DNA of 64,000 nt from Bolinopsis microptera (lineage: Eukaryota; Ctenophora; Tentaculata; Lobata; Bolinopsidae). The stretch covers positions 8,046,084 to 8,110,083 of the forward strand of contig NC_087072.1 of NCBI RefSeq assembly GCF_026151205.1, read 5' to 3'. The notes under the pieces were generated by a model. The model did no database searches and was not told the DNA's origin. It worked only from the letters and a program-made list of their open reading frames with translations. This document shows, piece by piece, positions 1 to 7,642 of this stretch; position 1 is the first letter of the stretch; each line of letters begins with the position of its first letter. The translations under genes were made by a program, and so were the position numbers.

Positions 1-260
1 ACAGTTCTGTCACTTGATTACCCGCCATGTGTTTAACTTTAGCATCATGTGACACCGTCACGTGTTTAACTTTAGCATCATGTGACATGAATGTTATTTG
101 AACCTCGAGATATCGTGACAGGAGTTACTTGATTACCCGTCACATGTTTAACTTTAGCATAAATGACATGAATGTTATTTGAACCTATGAATGTTATTTG
201 AACCACGAGGTCACGTGACATGAGTCACATCACATTTGACACTTCTCATTGGAAAATCTA
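1..260 (+). repeat. Left terminal inverted repeat of the Polinton (inner part)
   Basis: Bases 1-103 are the exact reverse complement of 17,486-17,588. Bases 35-150 also match, less exactly, the reverse complement of the more distal block 17,640-17,760. The repeat is built from reiterated modules: a motif reading TTAACTTTAGCATCATGTGA, a GTTATTTGAACCTCGAG stretch and a CACTTGATTACCCG stretch. E-box cores (CACGTG) occur between them. The true outer end must lie upstream of this window. Confidence 0.9.
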
Positions 261-762
261 ACAATAGAAGGAACCCGGGACGTGTTCAATTGGCGATCCC
301 TAGCAGAATACCTGTTCGATTGAATACACATGACCACACTACTTGTTGACTTGATCATACTTTTAATCCTATGTACAAGTTTGTTGCAGCATGAGGATGA
401 TCATCAACTCTTTTTGCTTTTATTTGGTAGCCAATTAGTGATTCAATCAAGCAGGTATTCCGCAGGAGCCACCAATTGAACACGTCACGGATTCCTCCTA
501 CAACCATACATGCAAAAGTTTTATTTATATGGAGGGAAATTGTAAAATATTTCCTTGTATTTTTCAAAAACTTTTTGGGAATGGTCGATAATTAGCTGTG
601 CAAATGAACTGCATAACCAACCAATGTAATTTGGAACTGTCTCATTTTAAAAAAAAACTCTTTGAATCTGATTTTGACTAGTGTGAAAGGATACAAGTGA
701 AACGAACACATCAGATAAAAAGAAATATAAATCAACAATACATTATTTACAAATATATAAAA
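261..762. other. Polinton subterminal spacer, no gene seen
   Basis: An AT-rich stretch between the left terminal repeat and the first outward-facing gene. Only short unconvincing ORFs occur. It probably holds the 3' untranslated region and polyadenylation site of the minus-strand gene ending at 763. Confidence 0.5.
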
Positions 763-1356
763 TTAACAAATATCTAAAATTTTTAGTAGATTCCCCTGCT
801 TCCAACCTGATACATTGTAGACATTCCCAAGCTTTAGACTTGGAATTTTCTCATATACCAAGTTCTTGGGAAATATCACACAAATAAATGGCTTGGGATC
901 ATTTCCTGTTGATTCCAGAGCCAATGGAAGCAGTTCAATCCGATATCCGGTTGAGTGGAGATACTGTTTGGAGGTAGAGCCCATCAAACGCATGGGTTGA
1001 TCACTGACCCGCTCTGGTTGATTCTCTGATGGTTGACTTGAGCATTCATTACACTCCATCCGTTGAGTGTCAATGACTTCATTGCCAGAACCACAGTTAG
1101 GGCATAGTTCGACTCCACAGAGGTAAATTAAGTCCAGTGTTGGGAATTTACCATCTTTGAGATGATAATTCACACAAACCGCATCTCCTTGATCAAATCG
1201 CTTCTCGCCATCCTCCGTGAGTATGAGACGTTCATCCCAAATGTTGAATCTCAGAATCTTGCGGTCGAAAGCTATAGGACAGCTTAACAAGAGCTTGTGG
1301 TATCCTCGTTCCTGTTTCTGAAGTTCCTCGATGAATCCAAGCTGAGACAATCCCAT
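763..1356 (-). CDS. Zinc-ribbon protein with possible OB fold, Polinton left-end gene
   Basis: This is a 197-aa protein read outward toward the left terminal repeat. I chose the ATG at 1356; the frame stays open to 1398 but without another ATG and with a stop soon upstream. A CPNC...CNEC zinc ribbon sits mid-protein and the C-terminus has a GW-x2-G motif followed by a hydrophobic strand. The order (strand-rich N-terminus with FNIW, CxxC...CxxC, strand-rich C-terminus ending in GWxxG) matches the gene at 16,289-17,120, so the two look like distant paralogs. An OB fold with an inserted zinc ribbon would resemble replication protein A subunits, which would suit DNA replication by the element, but this is inference. 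A TATA-like sequence lies near 1459-1466 on this strand. Confidence 0.65.
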   Translation of the reverse strand: MGLSQLGFIEELQKQERGYHKLLLSCPIAFDRKILRFNIWDERLILTEDGEKRFDQGDAVCVNYHLKDGKFPTLDLIYLCGVELCPNCGSGNEVIDTQRMECNECSSQPSENQPERVSDQPMRLMGSTSKQYLHSTGYRIELLPLALESTGNDPKPFICVIFPKNLVYEKIPSLKLGNVYNVSGWKQGNLLKILDIC

Positions 1357-1958
1357 AACTAGTTCAAGTTTCAAACAAAGATGATGAACAGCAGACAAAA
1401 TGTGTAGCGTAGCAAAAATTGTTTAGGAAGAACTGATTCTGTGACAATGAAAAACCTGTTATATAGCTGCAGAAACTGGATTGCTAATTATGAAAACTGG
1501 ATTACCTCATCATCGCATGATAATCAATGAGCAGTAAAAATTAATAAAGATAAGAGAATCAAATAAATTAAAACTTTACGTCATTCTTTTTTACTATGGA
1601 TTCAATGATATTTGAGGAGATGACGTAGTTCAGAACATTAGCAGTTGACATGAACGGTTTTTTGTTACTGCTTGCAGATTAGGATGTTTTTTGCAAAAAA
1701 ATATAAATATTAGGAAAATATATCACAGAGACTATAAAAACAATACAACCATGTAAATTTGAATCACTCTAATATGAACAACATTTTTGTAAAATGCATG
1801 GGGACTTACTTTCAAAAGAATAAAAGTCTGCACAGGGTACATACGAGTAAAAATCTATTTGTAGACTCACTGAGGGAATATGCCAGTTATAAAAACAAGA
1901 GACATGACAAGAATCACTCATTTCTTGTTTGACACTTTTGCTTACGTTAGTCCTCTGC
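1357..1958. promoter_or_regulatory. Divergent intergenic promoter region
   Basis: About 600 bases separate the outward minus-strand gene (start 1356) from the first plus-strand gene (start 1959). A CTATATAA sequence on the minus strand at 1459-1466 could serve the left gene. No plus-strand TATA box as clear as those of the capsid genes is seen. The ORFs within are short and unsupported. Confidence 0.35.
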
Positions 1959-2453
1959 ATGTTGGTAGCTAATCACGACAACTGGTTGGGTTACCTTGTG
2001 GCTGTATTTGTTGAAGAAACTCTGAATCAATCTAAACAATGCTGTCCAGGATGTCACAACAAGAAAAATTCAGCTCTTCTACACTCGCATCACCACAATG
2101 GACTACTCGAGAAGCTTCACCAATTCCACCCTGTTGTGAAAGAGAAAATGCTCGGGAAAATGGTTGAACTAGTGCAAGATTACACCATAAAATTCCCTGA
2201 TCCTCAAATGTATGATGATATTGGAAAAAAAGTTCTTAAATCGATTGGGAAAGATTTTCTACAACAGAGCACCCCAACATTTGTCTATTACAGTCATTAT
2301 CTTAACCCTAAAGTGGATGAGGCAATCAATTGTCTGCCACAAATGCACGTCAAGCCGATGAATTGGAAACGTGCAGCTTCTACAATGAGTAAAGAAAACA
2401 TCACACAACGGAAGCGTGTAAAAAAGACAGTTGACACTGTAAATACTATTTAA
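1959..2453 (+). CDS. Unknown Polinton protein with CxxC and histidine cluster
   Basis: A 164-aa ORF that I start at the ATG at 1959; the frame is open slightly further upstream but only from TTG. I do not recognise a named domain. Near residues 25-45 there is a CPGC motif followed by a run of histidines (HSHHH), which could bind metal. The rest is mixed charge, and the C-terminus is very basic (a KRKRVKK-like stretch), suggesting nuclear localisation or DNA binding. It is the first gene of the plus-strand array, 40 nt upstream of the next ORF. It looks genuine because of its length, ATG and position in the array. Confidence 0.55.
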   Translation: MLVANHDNWLGYLVAVFVEETLNQSKQCCPGCHNKKNSALLHSHHHNGLLEKLHQFHPVVKEKMLGKMVELVQDYTIKFPDPQMYDDIGKKVLKSIGKDFLQQSTPTFVYYSHYLNPKVDEAINCLPQMHVKPMNWKRAASTMSKENITQRKRVKKTVDTVNTI

Positions 2454-2493
2454 GGGGGGCTTCTATAGAGCTCATTAGATATATCATAGCAAA

Positions 2494-2985
2494 ATGATTG
2501 ATTTCGTCGTAACAGTATTTTCAACTTTGAATCTCCTGCAATTTGATTATTGTGCAGTTAAACATAATGCAAGCTACATTTACGTTGATTCCTACGAAAT
2601 TTTATTTGGTATCATGGATGGTTCTATAATGACACACTACAACATATCAATAAACGAACCATGCAAGAATACTCTGCCTCCTGTCACTGATCTGAAGAAA
2701 GCTATTGATTATACCATAGCAACTGAGTCAAACATGGTGATGACTAGACCACCATATTCAACAGTTACAGCTCTGCCAATTGTTGAAAAAAATGTAACTG
2801 AGGAAGAAATAAAGGGAAATCGTAAATGTAGCAAGCAGGATTATTATTTACTCTTAGCATCTGTAGTTACATTTGGGGTTGGTCTCGTTATGAAACCTGA
2901 CAGATTGTATGATAAAATGAGGATTCTCTTACAGTCTTCAGTTTATGAAGGTAATGATTTATCAAGAATCCGAAACAAGCTTTAG
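2494..2985 (+). CDS. Predicted membrane glycoprotein of the Polinton
   Basis: A 163-aa ORF starting with ATG. The N-terminus is hydrophobic (residues 1-17) and could be a signal sequence. Several N-glycosylation sequons follow, and a hydrophobic segment near residues 121-138 (around YYLLLASVVTFGVGLVM) could be a transmembrane helix, leaving a short basic tail of about 25 residues. I recognise no family. A membrane protein in a capsid-encoding transposon could relate to entry or exit of particles, but nothing in the sequence proves this. Confidence 0.5.
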   Translation: MIDFVVTVFSTLNLLQFDYCAVKHNASYIYVDSYEILFGIMDGSIMTHYNISINEPCKNTLPPVTDLKKAIDYTIATESNMVMTRPPYSTVTALPIVEKNVTEEEIKGNRKCSKQDYYLLLASVVTFGVGLVMKPDRLYDKMRILLQSSVYEGNDLSRIRNKL

Positions 2986-3070
2986 GATGAATTTACACCA
3001 TCCTCCAGACAGTATAGTCGAGCATAAAACCGTAGTAGTGAGTGACATCATTACCTAAGATAACTGATAC

Positions 3071-3078
3071 TATAAAAG
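3071..3078 (+). promoter_or_regulatory. TATA box
   Basis: TATAAAAG, 58 bases before the ATG at 3136. The same octamer, or TATATAAG, occurs before several other genes of this element. Confidence 0.5.
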
Positions 3079-3135
3079 AACTTTTTATTGGTAATTACAT
3101 CATTTCTGCCCAAACATTTTATCGTCTGTTACATA

Positions 3136-3597
3136 ATGTCTTGTGTCATTGCTCTTGAAGGGTTTCAATTATCCCATCGATTTATTGTCAAAGAATTGAC
3201 AATCTTGTTCGAGTCAAACAGCTATCAACATTTTCAATTCAATAGTCCAACTGACCTTATAATTGGAAACAGGGATTGGAACACCATCAGATGGCATCAG
3301 AACAAATCTGGTTTAATTCTCCAAGATGATCGATTTCTACCCTATGAAATAATTGGCTACATTCTTGGACAAGTGGCAAATTCAAGAATCTACTGTGCTG
3401 GGAACCATGCCAAGTCTGTCCTCTCATCATATCTACCTGCATCAGATATTGTAGATATTTGTCAGGAGTGGAATTTCAAATATCCGCTGATACTTCAAGA
3501 CTCCCCGTGCTTTTCTCCTCACAATAGTAGATACTGTAGTCTTAGCAAAGCAAGAACAATCAGAACAGCGGTGCATATTTTTCAAATTCAGGATTAG
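3136..3597 (+). CDS. Conserved Polinton orphan protein with EGF...CxxxH...CSL motif
   Basis: A 153-aa protein starting at the ATG at 3136. The frame is open upstream to 3088 but without an ATG, and the TATA box at 3071 fits the internal start. The first residues include ALEGFQ. The C-terminal third holds a cysteine/histidine cluster (C-x3-H-x4-C-S-L). From memory, proteins of this layout (EGF near the N-terminus, a small motif midway, then Cys-His-Cys-Leu) recur in Polintons and related elements of invertebrates without a known role. The N-terminal acidic motif may hint at a nuclease fold, but the catalytic residues cannot be confirmed here. Confidence 0.55.
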   Translation: MSCVIALEGFQLSHRFIVKELTILFESNSYQHFQFNSPTDLIIGNRDWNTIRWHQNKSGLILQDDRFLPYEIIGYILGQVANSRIYCAGNHAKSVLSSYLPASDIVDICQEWNFKYPLILQDSPCFSPHNSRYCSLSKARTIRTAVHIFQIQD

Positions 3598-3684
3598 TTT
3601 AATGTTAATTATGTTTAATATGTTTTCTTGAAATATTGTTTTATTTGTCTATTTAAACTAAAATATTGAAGGAAAGTTTGAGTG

Positions 3685-4149
3685 ATGAAAGTACAAATAA
3701 TTCTGATATCAGAAACAGCTTCCTTGAAAATTAATTTCCAAAAACAACTGTTTGTTGAAAAGCACCGAATAGCCTTATTAAGCATTCAGTATCCACGATT
3801 AGGAAAATTGAAAAATGAAGAAAAGAGAGCTAAACGTCTTGCCAAACACTCACTTGTCATTGGGGATTCTATTACAGTTTTTGTGCATTGTGATAAAGTG
3901 AGAGAAAACGTGTATGTAAACGACAAATTTCCTCATCTTTCCAGCTCATCTTTCCAATGCTTGGATGTGATTCAGCTTAAATTTGAACAAGATTACAACG
4001 TGACTGAGATTCAAAATCCAACTTATCATGATATGAGCACAGATGGTATATTCAATTTGAATATTGAGATACGAGATTTGAATGGTGAATTAGTGGAACT
4101 ACCAGAAGGTGGCTATATTGTCATGAAAATTGGAATACAACCACAATGA
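3685..4149 (+). CDS. Penton-like (minor capsid) paralog
   Basis: A 154-aa protein; the ATG at 3685 is preferred over the GTG just upstream. Its C-terminus carries IQNPTYHDMS followed by an IRDLNGELV stretch. The longer minor capsid protein at 6307-7086 has VQNPVFHDVS and IRNVFGDLV at the same place, so both likely share a jelly-roll fold ending. This copy is about 100 residues shorter. It lies just upstream of the integrase, away from the capsid block. It could be a second vertex protein, a fibre-base protein or a decaying duplicate, but the frame is fully open. Confidence 0.65.
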   Translation: MKVQIILISETASLKINFQKQLFVEKHRIALLSIQYPRLGKLKNEEKRAKRLAKHSLVIGDSITVFVHCDKVRENVYVNDKFPHLSSSSFQCLDVIQLKFEQDYNVTEIQNPTYHDMSTDGIFNLNIEIRDLNGELVELPEGGYIVMKIGIQPQ

Positions 4150-4209
4150 GTAAGTAATCTAATTTCTTGATTGTTGCTATTTATATGCCATGAATTTGGA
4201 CACTGTATC

Positions 4210-5243
4210 ATGGATCTTGTAGAATTGTACAATGATCCCTCATTCGAAGGATCATTTTCAGGTCAGAAAAAGTTTTATGATGAGGTCAAAAAGCTGTTCC
4301 CTAATATCACATTGAAGCAAATCAAAAAATTTCTGATGACTGAAAAGAGTTACTATCTTCATAAACCTGTCAGAAGACCCAAGTTTTATCGGAAAGTCTA
4401 TACCAAAGATATCAATTATCTATGGCAAGCTGATTTACTTTTTCTCGAGAAGTTCTGGAGACTAAACAAAGGCTATCGTTACTGCTGTTTTGTTATTGAT
4501 ACATTGTCCAAGAAGCTATGGGCTTACCCTCTAAAGCGAAAAACGGGTCTAGAACTCACTAAAGCATTAACACCGTTACTCACATCAGAACGTCCTAAAA
4601 AATTACAGGTTTATTATGTTGTATAAATTTTTGAATAAATCATACATTATAAAACACATGATATGAAATTATGATTGTATAACGTTAAATATTACAGGTT
4701 GACAATGGAACTGAATTCTACAACAGCTCCTTCAAGCAAATTCTAAGTGCGTTGGGTGTATCATTGTACAGCACATACTCAGATAAGAAGGCAAGCATAG
4801 TTGAGAGGGTACAGAGGACAATAAGAGGAAGGCTTTTCAAAGTATTTACAGCACGCAATACAAAAAAATGGATAGATGTTCTACCACAGTTGGTGGAAAG
4901 CTATAATAACTCCAAGCATAGAACCATTGGTATGAAACCTAATGAAGTACGACCTGAACATGTACAACAACTACTGAAGCGCATATATCAGAATAGCGAA
5001 TATCTGAAAACCATTAGAGAGGAAAAATATCGCAAGAGACTGCTTAAAGTTGGAAATTTGGTGCGGATAGCCAAAACGAAGGGTTTCTTATCAAAAGAAG
5101 CTGTGCAGAAGTGGACATTAGAAATGTTCAAAATTAGAAAAGTTGAGAGACAAAATTTTCCGATAACTTATTTGCTAACTGATCTTAACGATGAGGATGT
5201 TTTAGGATCATTTTATCGTGAAGAACTTCAGCAGATGTCTTGA
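4210..5243 (+). CDS. Retroviral-type (rve) integrase with one intron
   Basis: The integrase inserts the element into the host chromosome. Two exons are seen, 4210-4608 and 4698-5243, joined across an 89-base GT-AG intron in phase 0 (donor CAG/GTTTAT, acceptor ATTACAG/GTTGAC), giving 314 aa. The catalytic triad is visible: Asp near residue 75 in QADLLFL, Asp near 135 in VDNGTEF, and Glu near 169 in ASIVER, 33 residues apart. A basic C-terminal region with an SH3-like GNLVRI segment follows. I start at MDLVEL; the frame upstream is open only from TTG. No HHCC zinc motif is evident at the N-terminus, although an upstream exon cannot be excluded. The spliced reading is convincing, since the unspliced frame stops before the second catalytic Asp. 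Confidence 0.9.
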
Positions 5244-5269
5244 TTTTGTACAATAATGAGAAAAAAATC

Positions 5270-5277
5270 TATAAAAG
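5270..5277 (+). promoter_or_regulatory. TATA box of the packaging ATPase gene
   Basis: TATAAAAG 51 bases before the ATG at 5328. It sits between the integrase stop and the ATPase start. Confidence 0.55.
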
Positions 5278-5327
5278 TATAGACAATTGCATCTGAATGA
5301 ATTTGTGACTAGTTTCCTATTACAATA

Positions 5328-5957
5328 ATGTTGAAGTTCTATGCAAATTCCAATATTATGGTTGTTGGAGCTACCTCATCTGGAAAGACAACAACTGTGT
5401 TAGAAATAATCAGACAAAGGTTGATTGAACCTTTCCCCCGTCACTTGATATATCTTTACGGGGCAAAGCAGAGTTTTATGGACACCTGGAATAAGGATAA
5501 AAATAACCCAAAAATTGAATTTGTCTGTGGTCTGCAGCTGGAGATTCTTGACAAATTTAACGGTCCAAAGCTTCTCATCATTGATGATCTTTGTTTATCT
5601 CAAAATAAGGATCTAGCCAACCATTTCATCAGAGGTAGTCATCACCTTCAGACGACTACAATCTACATCTCACATTCAATATTTCTCAATGATGATAATT
5701 ATAGAATGATGTCTGCCAATTGTCAATATATGTTGATCATGAGAAACAAGAGGAACTTGGCTCAACTTACGAGATTAGCCCGTCAAATACTTGGATCGGA
5801 CTATTTAAGGATTCTCGAGGCCTATGAATACAATAAAAACAATCAGTTTGGATTCGTTTTGTTGTCATTTCATCCAAAAGTTCCAGAGGAATTGCTTGTG
5901 CTTTCGGATTTTTTTAAACAATGTCCAAGCGTGTTTCTGACAGAAAAAACCATCTAA
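5328..5957 (+). CDS. FtsK/A32-like genome-packaging ATPase
   Basis: A 209-aa ATPase of the FtsK-HerA class that in this element family is thought to pump DNA into capsids. The Walker A motif GATSSGKT is at residues 14-21 and Walker B (LLIIDDL) at about 82-88. A downstream polar stretch with TTTIYISHS fits the usual sensor region. The length is typical of the compact A32-like enzymes. The start ATG is preceded by a TATA box at 5270. The last codons overlap the first 37 bases of the next gene in another frame. Confidence 0.93.
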   Translation: MLKFYANSNIMVVGATSSGKTTTVLEIIRQRLIEPFPRHLIYLYGAKQSFMDTWNKDKNNPKIEFVCGLQLEILDKFNGPKLLIIDDLCLSQNKDLANHFIRGSHHLQTTTIYISHSIFLNDDNYRMMSANCQYMLIMRNKRNLAQLTRLARQILGSDYLRILEAYEYNKNNQFGFVLLSFHPKVPEELLVLSDFFKQCPSVFLTEKTI

Positions 5958-6262
5958 AAGACAATTATAAAGCACTTCAAACACTAGCTCACATTGGACC
6001 AAAGAAAGCTCTTGTAATTATCAACAATTCACCCAAGAAATTTCTTCATACTATTAGATCTGTTGCCAAGTCTACATTGGATGGTACCATACCCCTGAAG
6101 GATCATCATGTTAAACAGCTGAGAAGACACAAAAAACTTATTCGGACAATAGCAGGAAGTAGATCCGCATATCACATCAAGAAGTCTGTCAGTCAACAAG
6201 GCGGATCTTTTTTCAAAACTGTCCTAAGCATGCTGCTACCTCTGATTCCAATGATTGTCTAA
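5921..6262 (+). CDS. Small basic virion protein with hydrophobic tail (pX/Px-like)
   Basis: A 113-aa basic protein starting inside the ATPase gene in another frame. It has a helical N-terminal part, a lysine/arginine-rich middle, a QQGGSFF turn and a strongly hydrophobic C-terminal segment (about 15 residues rich in Leu, Pro and Ile). Polintons and adintoviruses carry a protein of this layout beside the ATPase gene, compared in the literature with adenovirus core protein X. The glycine pair before the hydrophobic tail may be a cut site for the element's own adenain-type protease, which is inference. Its position between ATPase and minor capsid genes supports a structural role. Confidence 0.7.
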   Translation: MSKRVSDRKNHLKDNYKALQTLAHIGPKKALVIINNSPKKFLHTIRSVAKSTLDGTIPLKDHHVKQLRRHKKLIRTIAGSRSAYHIKKSVSQQGGSFFKTVLSMLLPLIPMIV

Positions 6263-6270
6263 TGTACCTC

Positions 6271-6278
6271 TATATAAG
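6271..6278 (+). promoter_or_regulatory. TATA box of the minor capsid gene
   Basis: TATATAAG 29 bases before the ATG at 6307, the same octamer as at 7080. Confidence 0.55.
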
Positions 6279-6306
6279 TATACCTGGTTATTAACAGTTA
6301 CATGAC

Positions 6307-7086
6307 ATGATGGATGTGATAACTGTAACGAGTCTTGGACAAAATCCAGCAAGTTTTATATCAAACTTTTCCAATTCAATACAGTTGTCCGAGGGCTATG
6401 AAATTGGATTGTTGAAAATTGCATGTCCTCCCATCTTTAACGTTTCAAATGATAACAATAAGCTCTATATTGTTAAAAAGGATGATGTTAACTCAAAGCT
6501 TGTATTTGAGATTCCCCAGAACTTTTATCCAACTACCCATGATCTTGCTCAATCAATATATCAAGTTCTCACTTTTGAAGAAAATCATGATGAAGATGAA
6601 GCTATCGACTTAAAGGTTAACCTAAGATATCAAGGAGCGAGTGGAAGTGCCGATCATTCCAAATTAACCATGCAGCTGATTGATAAAAAACTCAACTTCA
6701 CAGCAAGTGACGATAAACCTGGAAATATACTAGATCTTTTGGAGTTTAGAATAAAGAACTTTTCAGCTAGATCGCTGGTGATACAAAATTATGATTTAAC
6801 TGCACAGGATCAAATATGCTTTATCTATAGTTCTATAGTATCAAATTCTTTGATTAATTATAATGTGTCCCGTTTACTTGATACTGTACCAATCAAGTCT
6901 AGTAGAAACGGTGGCTATTATATGCTAGAAGTTCAAAATCCTGTTTTTCATGATGTATCTTCTTCAAGTTTCATTAACATTGCTTTTGATATTCGTAATG
7001 TTTTTGGAGATTTGGTGCAGTTTGTTACAGGTCTTCCTGTGATTTTAACTCTTGGACTAAGGAAAAAGCATGTTCCCTCTATATAA
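6307..7086 (+). CDS. Minor capsid (penton-like) protein
   Basis: A 259-aa protein with the strand-rich, low-cysteine composition of a single jelly roll, placed as usual between the ATPase and the major capsid gene. The C-terminal block VQNPVFHDVS plus IRNVFGDLV is conserved with the shorter paralog at 3685-4149. In this family it is predicted to form the fivefold vertices of an icosahedral particle. A TATA box precedes it. The assignment rests on position, length and composition together with the general pattern of Polinton penton proteins rather than a single signature motif. Confidence 0.8.
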   Translation: MMDVITVTSLGQNPASFISNFSNSIQLSEGYEIGLLKIACPPIFNVSNDNNKLYIVKKDDVNSKLVFEIPQNFYPTTHDLAQSIYQVLTFEENHDEDEAIDLKVNLRYQGASGSADHSKLTMQLIDKKLNFTASDDKPGNILDLLEFRIKNFSARSLVIQNYDLTAQDQICFIYSSIVSNSLINYNVSRLLDTVPIKSSRNGGYYMLEVQNPVFHDVSSSSFINIAFDIRNVFGDLVQFVTGLPVILTLGLRKKHVPSI

Positions 7087-7087
7087 G
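7080..7087 (+). promoter_or_regulatory. TATA box of the 59-aa basic protein gene
   Basis: TATATAAG 25 bases before the ATG at 7113. It overlaps the end of the minor capsid ORF, whose stop lies at 7084-7086. Confidence 0.55.
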
Positions 7088-7112
7088 GAAATGAATTCAG
7101 ATACATTTAACA

Positions 7113-7292
7113 ATGCGATTTTTACTTGTTGCTGCCGACAAAAGTTCCAAAATACCGATTCAAGTGCCTTCTGAATTGATTTCTAAATCTGTGAAGAGAG
7201 GTAGTAAAACATCAAAAGTCAGGGTTGAAAAGCGAGGTAAAAAGAAGCAGCCGAAAAAGATTAAACAGATTGCCAGAGCTATAGCAAAATGA
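7113..7292 (+). CDS. 59-aa lysine/arginine-rich protein, probable virion core protein
   Basis: A short ORF (59 aa). It starts at an ATG 26 nt after the minor capsid stop and ends with a TGA that overlaps the next start codon in an ATGA arrangement (7289-7292). The second half is very basic, with repeated Lys/Arg clusters and few acidic residues. It has its own TATA box. Position between capsid genes and composition suggest a DNA-condensing core protein comparable to adenovirus core peptides. Homology cannot be shown from so short a sequence. Confidence 0.6.
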   Translation: MRFLLVAADKSSKIPIQVPSELISKSVKRGSKTSKVRVEKRGKKKQPKKIKQIARAIAK

Positions 7293-7642
7293 GACAAATT
7301 TATGTTCCTGACAGAGATACCTACAAAATATACCATCAATATTTTAATAACCAAGCTGGAGGGGGGTATGGTCATGGATCATACATCTATTCCAATAATC
7401 AAGTTGGTGGAGGCATCGGAGGATTTTTTCGCAGTGCTCTGAAATTTGCAATGCCCATCGGTAAAAAACTACTATATAAGGGATGGGAGTTGGCTAAACC
7501 TGAACTTAAAAAAGTTGCTAAATCTGGCGCTGACGCATTTACTCGTGTAGCAGAGGATAAAGTACAACAGCTATCAAGTAAAGCACAACATAAATTTAGT
7601 TCTTACGGAAAACGAAGAAAGACTGACGCACTAGGATCATGA
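7289..7642 (+). CDS. Glycine-rich virion protein upstream of the major capsid gene (pVI-like position)
   Basis: A 117-aa protein with tyrosines and two glycine clusters near the N-terminus (NNQAGGG, NNQVGGG, then IGGFF), followed by a helical basic region. The NxxGG-type sites resemble cleavage sites of adenain-type proteases, and the element encodes such a protease at 8931. This layout (Tyr/Gly-rich leader, GG motif, amphipathic helix) is common for the protein encoded just before the Polinton major capsid gene, and a role like adenovirus pVI has been suggested. It overlaps both neighbours by a few bases, implying tight coupling. A TATATAAG inside it (7473-7480) could also drive the downstream capsid gene. 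Confidence 0.65.
   Translation: MRQIYVPDRDTYKIYHQYFNNQAGGGYGHGSYIYSNNQVGGGIGGFFRSALKFAMPIGKKLLYKGWELAKPELKKVAKSGADAFTRVAEDKVQQLSSKAQHKFSSYGKRRKTDALGS

Noticed and set aside
355..567. 70-codon minus-strand ORF in the Polinton left flank
   Set aside because: Short, no features, and overlaps the subterminal spacer.
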